From positions 2,980-32,260 of the forward strand of contig WVWW01000145.1 of NCBI GenBank assembly GCA_011773795.1: a stretch of 29,281 bases of DNA, written 5' to 3'. Of this stretch, positions 1-8,556 are shown in pieces. Source of the DNA: Acidobacteriota bacterium (lineage in GTDB: Bacteria; Acidobacteriota; Polarisedimenticolia; Polarisedimenticolales; Polarisedimenticolaceae). Within the stretch, counting starts at the first letter, position 1, and every line of letters starts with the position of its first letter. The notes below the pieces were generated by a model. That model was not told where the DNA came from. It worked only from the letters and a program-made list of their open reading frames with translations, and did no database searches. The translations under genes and the position numbers were made by a program.

Positions 1-914
1 TCCGCCCAGAGCTCGAACTCGCGCACCAATCGCACGCCGAAGCCGCGCTCCACTTCGCTCTCCACGAACTCCACGAGCTCGAGGGCATCGGCCGATGTCC
101 CGCCACCGGTGTTGACGAAGAAGTTGGCATGTTTGTGCGAGACTTCGATCGCACCGCGGCGTGTCCCCTTCAAACCGGCGGCCTCGATCAGACGTCCGGC
201 GAAATCGCCCTCCGGTTTCAGGAACACGGAGCCGCACGACGCCAACTCGGTCGGTTGGTTCTTCTTTCGCGATTCGGCAAAGTCGTTCATGCGGCGCGAG
301 ATCTCGACGGCATCCCCCGGCGTCAGTCGCAGCGTTGCCCCCAAAACGATGCCCCGGCGACCCCGGAATATCGAGCTGCGATAGCCGAACGTCGTGTCGT
401 CCGTGGCGAGGCTCTCCTCGTTGCCCTGCTCGTCGAGGTAGTCCACCGTTTCGATCGAGTTGCCGATCTCGAACTCGTGCCAGCCCGCGTTCATCACGAC
501 GGCGCCGCCGATGGTCCCGGGGATCCCCGCGCCGAACTCCAGGCCGCCCAGGCCGGCCCCGGCGGCTCTCCTGGCGACGGCTGGGAACGATGCACCGGCA
601 CCGGCCACGAGGCGGTCGCCGTCGATCTCGACGGCGTCGAGCACGCGGCGGACGTGGAGGACGAGACCTCGCACTCCGTCGTCGTGGACCAGCAGGTTCG
701 AGCCGTTGCCCAGCACCCGCCAGGGAACGCCGTTCGACGAGGCCCAGGCCAGCGCAACGCGCAGGTCCTCCCGATCGCCGGGCGTCGCCAGGATCTCGGC
801 CGGTCCGCCGATGCGCCAGGTCGTTCGCGCGGCCAGGACCGCGCAGGGCGCAACCGTGCCGCGGAAGCCCTCGGCCACGAGAGAACGCGCGAGCTCGGCC
901 GCGGCGAGGGTCAT
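1..914 (-). CDS. murB: UDP-N-acetylenolpyruvoylglucosamine reductase MurB (3' end cut by window edge)
   Basis: MurB reduces UDP-GlcNAc-enolpyruvate to UDP-MurNAc with NADPH and FAD, the second committed cytoplasmic step of peptidoglycan synthesis. I translated about 304 residues from ATG at 912-914; the frame stays open to the left edge, so the C-terminus is missing. Visible family motifs are TTWRIGGPAE near residue 31, LGNGSNLLV (FAD pyrophosphate loop), GAGIPGTIGGAVVMNAG, FGYRSSIF, and NQPTELASCGSVFLKP, whose serine is the family's proton donor, then HANFFVNTGG. The short gap between the YRSS motif and the serine loop suggests a type II enzyme. A GGGGGAG run lies just upstream of the ATG. 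The gene is divergent from the S1-domain gene, with about 150 bp between them. Murein genes may continue to the left, but that cannot be seen. Confidence 0.95.
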   Translation of the reverse strand, partial: MTLAAAELARSLVAEGFRGTVAPCAVLAARTTWRIGGPAEILATPGDREDLRVALAWASSNGVPWRVLGNGSNLLVHDDGVRGLVLHVRRVLDAVEIDGDRLVAGAGASFPAVARRAAGAGLGGLEFGAGIPGTIGGAVVMNAGWHEFEIGNSIETVDYLDEQGNEESLATDDTTFGYRSSIFRGRRGIVLGATLRLTPGDAVEISRRMNDFAESRKKNQPTELASCGSVFLKPEGDFAGRLIEAAGLKGTRRGAIEVSHKHANFFVNTGGGTSADALELVEFVESEVERGFGVRLVREFELWA

Positions 915-960
915 CGCTCCCCCGGGCGATGACGGTAAACGGCGGCGTTTTTGGGTTGCC

Positions 961-989
961 GTATCGGGACGCTCCACTCCACACAGCAA
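961..989 (-). promoter_or_regulatory. Candidate murB promoter
   Basis: Reading the minus strand, TTGCTG (989-984) is followed after 17 bp by CGATAC (966-961). These are reasonable sigma70-type -35 and -10 matches about 46 bp upstream of the murB ATG. On the plus strand the same interval has a -10-like TATATC at 1031-1036 that could serve the S1-domain gene, but I find no convincing -35 at the right spacing. Recognition is by eye only. Confidence 0.35.
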
Positions 990-1067
990 GGATACCGGTT
1001 TACAGTGGCAAAACGCGGCGGCGCAAGGCATATATCTTGGTGCACCGGGGACCCAACGGGGGCGGAC

Positions 1068-2522
1068 TTGAGTCAAGAGACCGAGAAAGAGGCCGGCGCC
1101 GCGCCTTCGCCGGAGAGCGAGGGCGAGGTGCGTGAATCGACGTCAACGGCGGCGGAGCCTGCAGCCCAGGAGGCCGAAGACTCGCCGACCGATGTGCAGG
1201 ACGGCGACTCCGATTCCCCGGTCGAGCCGGTAGCCGTCTCGGCGGATGCCGCAGCCCCCGACAAGACGGAAGCCCCCGACGCCGACGCCGACGCCGGCGC
1301 CGAGGTTGAGAAAAAAGCGGCCGAACAAAAGGCGCGCCAGGCGCGTGTGGCGCCGTTGTACCGCGCGTTTCGCGGCAAGCGAAGCATCAGCGGGCGAGTC
1401 GAGAAGACGATCAAAGGAGGTTACGAGGTTCGGATCGGACGCGCACGCGCGTTCTGCCCGCACTCTCAGATCGATGTTCACCGTGTAGACGACGCCGAGT
1501 CGTTCGTCGGGACGACGCAGATGTTCCTGATCACGCAGCTTCGTCGCGGGGGTGAAGACGTCGTGGTGTCTCGCCGAGCGTTGATCGAAGCGGATCGCCG
1601 CGAGGAAGCGGCCGCCGTGAGGGCCACGCTGATCGAAGGTTCGGTCATGCTCGGACGCGTCTCGGGCCTGGCCAAGTTCGGCGCGTTCGTCGATTTGGGC
1701 GCCGGAGTGACCGGGCTGGTGCACATCACCGAGCTTTCCCACGGCCGCATCAACCGCGTCGATCAGGCGGTCCAGGTCGGCGAGGCGGTCCGCGTGAAGA
1801 TCCTTTCGTTGCAGGACGACAACGACCGGATCTCGTTGAGCATTCGGCAGGCGTCCGAGGACCCCTGGGCGGCCGTGACGGAAGCGTTCCTGCCGAACGG
1901 CGTGTACTCCGGCAAGGTGCTCCGCTTGGCCGACTTCGGCGCCTTCGTCGAGCTGGCGCCGGGCGTCGAGGCGCTGGCCCCGGCCAGCGAGTTCCCGCCA
2001 GCTGTCGGCGGCTGGAAAGAAGGGCTGACCTCGGGCTCCGAGCATCGCTGGCGCGTGCTTCGCGTGGATGCCGAACGACGCCGGATCTCGCTGACACCCG
2101 CCGGCGAGGGAGAACCCACAACGCTTCCGGAGATCGCCGCGGGCGTCGAGTTGAAGGGCAAAGTCCAGCGCATCGAGAGCTTCGGCGTGTTCGTCTGGTT
2201 GGGGCCGGGCAAGGTCGGCCTGATGCCCAACGTCCTGAGCGGAACGCCGCCGGGAACCGACCTCGGACAACGTTTCCCGATCGCCTCCGAGGTCGAGGTC
2301 GAGGTCGCCGAGATCGACGATCGCGGGCGTATTCGACTCGCGCGGAAGGGTGCCCAGCGTCCGCCGCGGCGGAGCGGTGACGGAGGTTCGTCGCGCCGGG
2401 ACCGCGACCGGCCACGGCACCGCGGGCCCAAGGCGGAGCGTCCGCCCGCGGTTCAGGTCAGCGATTCCAACGAGGGATTCGGCTCGCTGCTCGCCGACAA
2501 ACTCAAGGACGCCCTCGGTTAG
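1068..2522 (+). CDS. Four-S1-domain RNA-binding protein (ribosomal protein S1-like)
   Basis: This 484-residue protein has four S1/OB-fold RNA-binding modules at about residues 105-175, 190-262, 277-345 and 357-430. The second is the most typical (GRVSGLAKFGAFVDLGAGVTGLVHITELS); the others keep the GxVxxxxxFGxFV signature. The N-terminal ~90 residues are acidic and low-complexity, including a run of Asp-Ala pairs, and the C-terminus is Arg-rich. This resembles rpsA or its paralogues in translation or RNA binding, but with fewer domains than the six of E. coli S1, so I give no symbol. The frame is open from GTG/ATG codons near 951, yet TTG at 1068 is preferred: a purine-rich GGGGGCGGA lies just before it and a -10-like TATATC lies between the two candidates. 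It precedes apbE by about 60 bp. Confidence 0.85.
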   Translation: MSQETEKEAGAAPSPESEGEVRESTSTAAEPAAQEAEDSPTDVQDGDSDSPVEPVAVSADAAAPDKTEAPDADADAGAEVEKKAAEQKARQARVAPLYRAFRGKRSISGRVEKTIKGGYEVRIGRARAFCPHSQIDVHRVDDAESFVGTTQMFLITQLRRGGEDVVVSRRALIEADRREEAAAVRATLIEGSVMLGRVSGLAKFGAFVDLGAGVTGLVHITELSHGRINRVDQAVQVGEAVRVKILSLQDDNDRISLSIRQASEDPWAAVTEAFLPNGVYSGKVLRLADFGAFVELAPGVEALAPASEFPPAVGGWKEGLTSGSEHRWRVLRVDAERRRISLTPAGEGEPTTLPEIAAGVELKGKVQRIESFGVFVWLGPGKVGLMPNVLSGTPPGTDLGQRFPIASEVEVEVAEIDDRGRIRLARKGAQRPPRRSGDGGSSRRDRDRPRHRGPKAERPPAVQVSDSNEGFGSLLADKLKDALG

Positions 2523-2581
2523 CCAAGCGCTTCGGCGATGAAGCCGACGTTGTGTCCGTAACGCGGCATGGGCGCTATCGT

Positions 2582-3631
2582 ATGAGCATGCGCTCCCTCC
2601 CGACAGCCCTACTGATGCTCGCCTCGGTCGTCGCTTGCGCCGAGCCCGTCCATCACCGCGAACCGCTTCAGGCGATGGGTCGCGAAGGCTTCATCGAGCT
2701 TTACATGGGTAGTGAGCAGCGCTTCGAGGAAGCGGTCGCGGAGGCGCGCGAGGCGATCGGTCGGGTTGCCGCGAAGCTCGACGCACGAGACCCGGAGAGT
2801 GCGCTGGCGCGACTCAACCGCGAGGCGTCGGAGGCCTACCACTCGATCGAAGACGTCGATGTCTACCGCGCGGTGCAACTCGCGCTGGAGTATGCGCAGG
2901 CCAGCCGCGGCGCTTTCGATCCCACCGTGGGACCGCTCGGTCGACTCTACGAGAGCGGTGAGCCGTCGGACGCCGAATTGGCCCCGGCTCTCGAGAACGT
3001 CGGCTGGGAGTGGGTCGCGGTCGCGCGCGAGGCCCACGCGATCCGCTTTCGCCGCCCCGGCGTCGAACTCGATCTCGGTGGCCTCTCGAAAGGTTACGCG
3101 CTGCACATCGCGGCACGGGTTCTGGCCAAGTCCGGCAGCTACGCCGGGCTGTTCGTGCTCGGCGGCAACGCGTACGCCTGGAGCACGCCCCCCGATGGCG
3201 AGCCCTGGGCCGTGCCGTTGGCCGACCCCAGGGCACCGGAACGAACGCTGCTCACGCTGCGGATCGCGAATCGTGGCGTCGCCATCGCCGGTCAGCGCCT
3301 CGCCGGTGCGGAGACACTGTTCGATCCGTCGACGGGGCGCCCGGTCCGAGGAGACGTGGTGCTCGCGATCGGGACGGCCCACACGGCGCATGACGCGGAT
3401 GCGTTCGCCACGGCACTGGCCGCGTCCACGTTCCAGGCGGCCACCGACCTGATCGGTCGGATGCGCAAGGTCGAGGCCGCACTGCTCGTTCGTGACGGCG
3501 CCGAGTTCTACCTGCTCGCCTCCGCATCGTTGCGCGGGAGGCTCGAGCTGGGACCCGCGTTCGACGCCGAGATCGGCGGCGACGTGCGCTACCTTCTTCC
3601 ACCCGCCGAGTTCCCGGAGGGGCCGGCCTGA
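2582..3631 (+). CDS. apbE: FAD:protein FMN transferase, ApbE family lipoprotein
   Basis: ApbE enzymes move FMN from FAD onto Thr/Ser of target proteins such as Nqr/Rnf subunits or flavin reductases, outside the inner membrane. Family motifs are visible: DPTVGPLGRLY, ELDLGGLSKGYALHIAA, FVLGGNAYAW, GVAIAGQR, LFDPSTGRPV and the metal/flavin loop DADAFATALAAS. The N-terminus (SLPTALLMLASVVAC) ends in a plausible lipobox, so the mature protein would be lipid-anchored at Cys19. An upstream GTG (2552) exists, but ATG 2582 or ATG 2588 gives a proper signal sequence. A TATCGT hexamer ends directly before ATG 2582, so translation may begin at 2588 on a nearly leaderless transcript. No Nqr/Rnf target gene is in the window, so the substrate is unknown. 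Confidence 0.88.
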   Translation: MSMRSLPTALLMLASVVACAEPVHHREPLQAMGREGFIELYMGSEQRFEEAVAEAREAIGRVAAKLDARDPESALARLNREASEAYHSIEDVDVYRAVQLALEYAQASRGAFDPTVGPLGRLYESGEPSDAELAPALENVGWEWVAVAREAHAIRFRRPGVELDLGGLSKGYALHIAARVLAKSGSYAGLFVLGGNAYAWSTPPDGEPWAVPLADPRAPERTLLTLRIANRGVAIAGQRLAGAETLFDPSTGRPVRGDVVLAIGTAHTAHDADAFATALAASTFQAATDLIGRMRKVEAALLVRDGAEFYLLASASLRGRLELGPAFDAEIGGDVRYLLPPAEFPEGPA

Positions 3632-3656
3632 CGCCTCGCTTTCGGTCTGATAAAGT
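3628..3656 (+). promoter_or_regulatory. Candidate promoter for the aldehyde dehydrogenase gene
   Basis: CTGACG (3628-3633) and TAAAGT (3651-3656) are separated by 17 bp. Each matches 4 of 6 positions of the sigma70 consensus. The -35 overlaps the apbE stop codon (3629-3631). Initiation near 3663 would give a leader of about 43 nt ending in the strong AGGAGG ribosome-binding site at 3696-3701. This suggests the dehydrogenase can be transcribed separately from apbE. Confidence 0.4.
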
Positions 3657-3705
3657 CGTGCCGTCCCCACCCATCAACGAGTCGAAACCCGTACCAGGAG
3701 GAGTC

Positions 3706-5235
3706 ATGGCCAAGGAGATGGTCGCCGAAGATCTGTTGAAGCAGCTCGGCGTCGAAGCGTCCAATGCGGGCGCCTGCACCGGGAAATGGATCGACACCGA
3801 CGGTCCGGAGTTGATCTCGTACAACCCGACCGACGGGCAACCGCTGGCGAGCGTACGGCAAGCCAAGATCGCGGACTACGAGCGCGTGATCGGCGCCGCC
3901 CAGGACGCCTTCCGCGACTGGCGCATGCTTCCCGCGCCGCAACGTGGGGAGATCGTGCGCCAGCTCGGCGACGAGCTGCGCGCGCACAAGGAGCCCCTCG
4001 GCCGGCTGGTGTCGCTCGAGATGGGCAAGATCCTCTCCGAGGGGCTCGGCGAGGTGCAGGAGATGATCGACATCTGCGACTTCGCGGTCGGCCTCTCGCG
4101 CCAGCTCTACGGGCTGACGATGCACTCCGAGCGGGCGCAGCACCGGATGTACGAGCAGTGGCATCCGCTCGGCCCGATCGGCATCATCACCGCGTTCAAC
4201 TTCCCCGTCGCCGTGTGGGCGTGGAACGCGGCGATCGCGGCCGTCTGCGGCGACTCGATGATCTGGAAGCCGTCGTCCAAGACGCCGCTGACCGCCGTTG
4301 CCGTGCAGCAGATCGCCAACCGCGTGATGCAGCGCAACAACCTCAGCGGCGTGTTCAATCTGGTCATCGGGCGTGGCTCGGAGGTCGGGGAGGCGTTGCT
4401 CGCCGACCGCCGCGTCCCGCTGATCTCCGCTACCGGCTCCTGCCGCATGGGCGTGCGCATCGCCGAGGTCGTCGGCAAGCGACTGGGGCGCTCGCTGCTC
4501 GAGCTGGGCGGGAACAACGCGGTGATCGTGATGGACGACGCGGATCAGGAGCTGGCGCTGCGGGCGTGCACGTTCGGCGCCGTCGGCACCGCGGGCCAGC
4601 GCTGCACGTCGACGCGGCGGCTGATCCTGCAGAAGGGCATCGCGGCCGATTTCACCGAGCGGATGGTCAAGGCCTACGGCAGGGTCAACATCGGAGATCC
4701 GCTCGATCCGGCGACCCTGATGGGGCCGCTGATCGACGACGGCGCACGCGACGACATGATGAACGCGTTGCAGAAGGTCCGCGAGCAGGGCGGCGAGATC
4801 CTCTGCGGCGGAAACAAGATCGATCGGCCCGGCTTCTTCGTCGAGCCGACCATCGTTCGCGCGCACGAGGGCATGGAGATCGTCCGGGAGGAGACCTTCG
4901 CCCCGCTGGTCTACATCTTCGAAGTCGAGACGCTCGACGAGGCGCTGGCGCTGCACAACGACGTCCCGCAGGGGCTCTCGTCGTCGATCTTCACCACGAA
5001 CCTGATCTCGGCCGAGACCTTCCTGTCGCACCGCGGGAGCGATTGCGGGATCGCCAACGTCAACGTCGGTACCTCGGGGGCCGAGATCGGCGGGGCGTTC
5101 GGTGGCGAGAAGGACACCGGTGGCGGCCGCGAGTCCGGCTCCGACTCGTGGAAGATCTACATGCGCCGGCAGACCAACACGCTCAACTGGGGTAGCGAGA
5201 TGCCGCTGGCTCAGGGGGTGGAGTTCGATCTCTGA
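3706..5235 (+). CDS. ALDH7-type (antiquitin-like) aldehyde dehydrogenase, probable alpha-aminoadipate semialdehyde dehydrogenase
   Basis: This 509-residue NAD-dependent aldehyde dehydrogenase belongs by its motifs to the ALDH7/antiquitin group, whose best-known member oxidises alpha-aminoadipic semialdehyde in lysine breakdown. Visible motifs are the Rossmann FNFPVAVWAWN, the general-base loop LELGGNNA with Glu266, the nucleophile loop GTAGQRCTSTRR with Cys300, EETFAPLVYIFE, and the C-terminal GGEKDTGGGRESGSDSWK block that is near-diagnostic for ALDH7. An AGGAGGAG ribosome-binding site places the start at ATG 3706, although the frame opens earlier. No lysine-degradation partner is adjacent, so a broader aldehyde-detoxifying or osmolyte role is possible. 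It converges on the CDF gene with one base between the stop codons and no visible terminator. Confidence 0.92.
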   Translation: MAKEMVAEDLLKQLGVEASNAGACTGKWIDTDGPELISYNPTDGQPLASVRQAKIADYERVIGAAQDAFRDWRMLPAPQRGEIVRQLGDELRAHKEPLGRLVSLEMGKILSEGLGEVQEMIDICDFAVGLSRQLYGLTMHSERAQHRMYEQWHPLGPIGIITAFNFPVAVWAWNAAIAAVCGDSMIWKPSSKTPLTAVAVQQIANRVMQRNNLSGVFNLVIGRGSEVGEALLADRRVPLISATGSCRMGVRIAEVVGKRLGRSLLELGGNNAVIVMDDADQELALRACTFGAVGTAGQRCTSTRRLILQKGIAADFTERMVKAYGRVNIGDPLDPATLMGPLIDDGARDDMMNALQKVREQGGEILCGGNKIDRPGFFVEPTIVRAHEGMEIVREETFAPLVYIFEVETLDEALALHNDVPQGLSSSIFTTNLISAETFLSHRGSDCGIANVNVGTSGAEIGGAFGGEKDTGGGRESGSDSWKIYMRRQTNTLNWGSEMPLAQGVEFDL

Positions 5236-5236
5236 T

Positions 5237-6124
5237 TCAGGGGTCTTCGACGTTCTCCACGATGTTGTAATCGGGTGGCTCGATTTGCAGCGTGGTGTGC
5301 CGGATGCCGAAGCGGGTCTCCAGCAATCGGGTCGCGCTGCGCAAGAGCCGTGCCGGCATCTCGTCGTGACTGCAGACAAGATGGGCGGTGAGGACCGTCT
5401 GGTTGCCCCCGAGCGTCCAGAGGTGCAGGTCGTGGACGCCGGCTACGCCCGATAGCTCCGCGAGCTCCGCCTGTACTTCGGTCGCGTCGAGGTGCGAGGG
5501 CGTGCCCTCCATCAGGACGTGGACCGCCTGCAGCACCAAGCGGATCGCGCCGAACACGATGATCAGCGAGAGCACCGCACTGGCGATCGGGTCAGCGACG
5601 GCCCACCCGCCGAACCCCGCGCAGGCGGCGGCCACGAGCACGCCGATCGAGCCGAGCAGATCGCCGAGGACGTGCAGGTATGCCCCGCGCATGTTCAGGT
5701 TGTGTTGCGAGCCATGCAGCAGGAAGGCGGCGATGATGTTGACGATCAGGCCGGCGGTGCCGATTCCCAGCATCGTCATCCAGCGCACGTCAGGCGGATT
5801 CGAGAACCGCTCCCATGCCTCACTCGTGATGTAGAAGGCGATGATGATCAGGGCGACGCCGTTGAACAACGCGGCCAGGATCTCGGCGCGCTGGTAGCCG
5901 TAGGTCCGCGCGGGGTCCGGCGGCCGCCGCGCCGACCAGGCGGCGACCAGCGCCAGGCCGAGGGCGATGTTGTCGCCGAACATGTGGCCCGCGTCCGCGA
6001 GCAAGGCGAGGCTGTTGGCGAGCCACCCGCCCACGGCTTCGACCACGGTAAAAACCGCCGTCAGGGCGAGGACGGCCGTCAGACGCCGCGTAAGACCTAC
6101 GCCGGATGGATGCACGTGGGCCAC
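5237..6124 (-). CDS. Cation diffusion facilitator (CDF) metal exporter, CzcD/ZitB type
   Basis: This 295-residue inner-membrane antiporter has the six-helix CDF layout followed by a cytoplasmic C-terminal domain of about 85 residues. CDF proteins export Zn2+, or Co2+/Cd2+/Fe2+, in exchange for protons. The transport site appears as ADAGHMFGDN in TM2 and HVLGDLLGS in TM5, matching the HxxxD pairs typical of zinc transporters. The TM4-TM5 loop (LLHGSQHNLNMRGAYLH) is moderately His-rich. The C-terminal domain carries the VHDLHLWTLGG motif. Translation probably starts at GTG 6122-6124; a CATAAT hexamer (6135-6130 on the minus strand) is only 5 nt upstream, leaving no room for a normal leader. No metalloregulator gene is nearby. 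Confidence 0.92.
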   Translation of the reverse strand: MAHVHPSGVGLTRRLTAVLALTAVFTVVEAVGGWLANSLALLADAGHMFGDNIALGLALVAAWSARRPPDPARTYGYQRAEILAALFNGVALIIIAFYITSEAWERFSNPPDVRWMTMLGIGTAGLIVNIIAAFLLHGSQHNLNMRGAYLHVLGDLLGSIGVLVAAACAGFGGWAVADPIASAVLSLIIVFGAIRLVLQAVHVLMEGTPSHLDATEVQAELAELSGVAGVHDLHLWTLGGNQTVLTAHLVCSHDEMPARLLRSATRLLETRFGIRHTTLQIEPPDYNIVENVEDP

Positions 6125-6240
6125 GGGCCATTATGTCCGTTTTCGAATGAAACCGATTTGGCCGGTTATTCGTTCCAAGAACCAGGGGGCGTGCGGAGGT
6201 CACGGCTCCCCGGGGCGGTTCCCGAAGGGAGGGCTCGGTT

Positions 6241-6573
6241 TTGTTGGAATTTGCTGTTCTGCTGGTCCTGGGGATCGTCGGCATCGGCCTGCTGATCGGC
6301 GGGCTGATCGTCTTGCCGTTGATGCTCGTCGGTGGCGTCCTGAAACTGCTGGTCTTCTTGATCGCGCTCCCGTTCCGCCTCATCGGGGCGTTGTTCGGGG
6401 CGATTGCCGGCGTCACGGGAGCGTTGTTCGGCGGGATCGCCGCGCTCGGATCGGTGCTGCTGGCGCTGGTCCTGACGATCGGGGCGGTGCTGTTCCTGCC
6501 GTTGCTCCCTATCTTCGCGCTCTTCGGCCTGATCTGGCTCTTCAGTCGCTCCTCGCGCCGGGCCCGCGCCTGA
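6241..6573 (+). CDS. Small hydrophobic membrane protein, unknown function
   Basis: This is a 110-residue, almost wholly hydrophobic protein with three to four predicted membrane helices rich in Leu, Ile, Val and Gly (for example LLIGGLIVLPLMLVGG and VLFLPLLPIFALFGLIWLF), ending in a basic RSSRRARA tail. It starts at TTG 6241, about 8 nt after GAAGGGAGGG, a good ribosome-binding site. I do not recognise the family; glycine-rich small proteins of this kind are common and poorly characterised. It lies 72 bp before the SLC13 permease gene in the same direction and is divergent from the CDF gene. The 116-bp gap to the CDF start holds no other gene. Confidence 0.65.
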   Translation: MLEFAVLLVLGIVGIGLLIGGLIVLPLMLVGGVLKLLVFLIALPFRLIGALFGAIAGVTGALFGGIAALGSVLLALVLTIGAVLFLPLLPIFALFGLIWLFSRSSRRARA

Positions 6574-6645
6574 TCCGAAGCCGCGCACTCTTCGCCGTCG
6601 CGCCTGGATATAAGATAGGCGCGCTTTCGAGCGGAGGGTCCCCCT

Positions 6646-8418
6646 TTGGACGAGATACTTCTCGTCGTTATCCTGATCGGCGCGGTCGTGCTGCTGGCCA
6701 CAGAGCGGTTGCGTGCCGACGTGGTCGCGATGGTGGTGCTCTGCGCGCTCGTCCTGCTGCGCATCCTCGAGCCACGTCAGGCGCTCTCCGGGTTTTCCAA
6801 CCCCGCCACGATCACCGTCGCCTGCATGTTCATCCTCAGCGCGGGGCTGCAGGCGAGCGGCGTGATCCACGCGCTGGCCGACAGACTGCTCAAGGGGAGC
6901 TCCGCGTCGCCCACGACCGTGATGCTGATGACCGGCGTGGCCATCGCGCCGTTCTCCGCGTTCATCAACAACACCGCCGCCGTCGCGATCTTCCTTCCGC
7001 TGGTCCTCCGCGCCAGCCACTCCCGCTCGATCAGTCCCAGCTACCTGATGATGCCGCTCAGCTTCTTCGCCATGCTGGGCGGCACCTGCACGTTGATCGG
7101 GACCTCGACCAACATCATCGTCAGCTCTGCCGCGGCCGAGCATGGGCAGCCCGGCTTCGGCATGTTCGAGTTCAGCAAACTCGGCCTGATCGTGCTGCTC
7201 ATCTGCGGCGCCTACCTGATGCTCATCGGCCGACATATCCTCCCCGAGCGCATCAAGGCCGAGACGTTGACCGAGGGCTTTCACCTCAACAGCTACCTCA
7301 GCGAAGTCGAGGTGCTCGACGGATCGCCCCTGATCGGTCAGACCGTGGTGGAAGCCCGGATCGGCGACGCCTACAACCTCGAGGTCCTGGGCCACGTACG
7401 GGACAAGCAGATGCGCAACGTCATGGCCGGTCACGGCGCGCTCTTGGCCGGCGACATCCTGCTCGTCAAGGCCCAGGCCGAGACCCTGGTCGGCTTAGGC
7501 GAGCGAGCCGGTCTGGCCGTGCGCCCTTCGAGGCGTCACAGCGATAGCGACCTCCGGCCGGGGGACACCGTGCTGCTCGAAGCCGTCATCACCAACAACT
7601 CCGAGCTGGAGGGACGCTCCCTCAAGGCCGTCGACTTCCGCAACAATTTCGGCGCCACCGCGTTGGCGATCCGGCGCGGTGGGGAAGATCTGCTGGAAAA
7701 GATCGGTCACGTTCGGCTGCGTCTCGGCGACGAGCTGTTGATCCAGGCACCGCGTCAGAATCTGGAGAAGCTGCGCAACCAGCGCGCCTTCCTGATCCTC
7801 CAGGAGCTCGACCTTCCGACACTCGACGTGCGCAAGGCGGTGTTGTCGGGCTCGATCATCGCCGGCGTCGTAGCCGTTGCTGCGTTCGGGATCTACCCGA
7901 TCGTCAGCGCCGCGATCGCCGGCGCCGTGCTGATGGTCGTGACCGGTTGCCTCAACGTCCGGCGCGTCTACCGCGAGGTCGACTGGGTCGTGATCGTGCT
8001 GCTGGGCGGGCTGATCCCGCTCGGGATCGCGCTCGAGACGACCGGGGCGGCCGCGGACGTCGCGGATCTGATCCTGCGCCTGGGGGGGCAGATGGGCCCG
8101 CACGTCGCGCTCGGCCTGTTCGTCCTGCTCACCGCCGTGTTGACCGGCGCGATGTCCAACAACGCCACGGCGGCCCTGCTGGCCCCGCTGGCGATCCAGA
8201 TCGCCGTGGTCCTCGACGTGGATCCCCGGCCGTTCCTGGTCGCCCTGACCTTCGCGGCCTCCGCGGCGTTCTACACCCCGATCGGGTACCAGACGAACCT
8301 CCTCGTCTACGGTCCCGGCGGTTACAAGTTCGCGGACTACTTCAGGGTCGGTGCGCCGCTCACCGTGCTCTACGTCGTGCTGGTGACCTGGCTGATCCCG
8401 ATGTTCTTCCCGTTCTGA
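6646..8418 (+). CDS. SLC13/DASS-family anion permease with two RCK_C (TrkA-C) domains
   Basis: This 590-residue membrane protein has an N-terminal helical block (to about residue 205), two soluble RCK_C/TrkA-C-like domains (about 210-295 and 300-385), and a second helical block. That is the arrangement of SLC13-type Na+/dicarboxylate or sulfate symporters with regulatory inserts. The inverted-repeat transport signatures appear as AFINNTAAVAIFLP with LGGTCTLIGTSTNIIV in the first half, and AMSNNATAALLAPLA with TPIGYQTNLLVYGPGGY in the second. Translation starts at TTG 6646 after GCGGAGGG. A TATAAGAT stretch at 6609-6616 may be its -10 region. The substrate (sulfate, dicarboxylate or other anion) cannot be told from sequence. 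Its TGA stop (8416-8418) ends on the first base of the inverted repeat of the downstream mobile element. Confidence 0.9.
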   Translation: MDEILLVVILIGAVVLLATERLRADVVAMVVLCALVLLRILEPRQALSGFSNPATITVACMFILSAGLQASGVIHALADRLLKGSSASPTTVMLMTGVAIAPFSAFINNTAAVAIFLPLVLRASHSRSISPSYLMMPLSFFAMLGGTCTLIGTSTNIIVSSAAAEHGQPGFGMFEFSKLGLIVLLICGAYLMLIGRHILPERIKAETLTEGFHLNSYLSEVEVLDGSPLIGQTVVEARIGDAYNLEVLGHVRDKQMRNVMAGHGALLAGDILLVKAQAETLVGLGERAGLAVRPSRRHSDSDLRPGDTVLLEAVITNNSELEGRSLKAVDFRNNFGATALAIRRGGEDLLEKIGHVRLRLGDELLIQAPRQNLEKLRNQRAFLILQELDLPTLDVRKAVLSGSIIAGVVAVAAFGIYPIVSAAIAGAVLMVVTGCLNVRRVYREVDWVVIVLLGGLIPLGIALETTGAAADVADLILRLGGQMGPHVALGLFVLLTAVLTGAMSNNATAALLAPLAIQIAVVLDVDPRPFLVALTFAASAAFYTPIGYQTNLLVYGPGGYKFADYFRVGAPLTVLYVVLVTWLIPMFFPF

Positions 8419-8444
8419 TGGGGTCAAGTCTTGGCATGAGACAC
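8418..8444 (+). repeat. Left terminal inverted repeat of the RAYT element
   Basis: This 27-base block contains GGGGTCAAGTCTTGGCATGA and is perfectly complementary to 9527-9553. Identity stops on both sides: inward at 8445 against 9526, outward at 8417 against 9554. Within it CAAG-T-CTTG is a near-palindrome, possibly part of the hairpin seen by the transposase. The first base is also the last base of the permease stop codon. Confidence 0.95.
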
Positions 8445-8556
8445 AGTTTTCGTCTCTAAACTCCTGAGCAGCGGGTTTTCCCCGAGTAAAGGCCCCCGTC
8501 GCCTAGGATGAGCTGAGCCTCTTCCTTGACAGGTCTCCGCGTCCGGCACGGACCCA

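Noticed and set aside
999..1036. TTTACA (999-1004) with TATATC (1031-1036) as a promoter for the S1-domain gene
   Set aside because: The spacing is 26 bp, far outside the 16-18 bp needed; only the -10-like element is mentioned.
129..1135. Several overlapping plus-strand open frames at the left end
   Set aside because: They lie over murB, whose conserved motifs on the minus strand I translated in full; the plus-strand frames are Arg/Pro-rich shadows.
1270..1310. Short GACGCC tandem repeat in the S1-domain gene
   Set aside because: It encodes a low-complexity Asp-Ala run in an acidic N-terminal extension and is too short to be a regulatory or mobile repeat.
3589..5379. Minus-strand open frame opposite the aldehyde dehydrogenase
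   Set aside because: It spans a gene with full ALDH7 motifs plus two neighbouring gene ends and shows no domain of its own.
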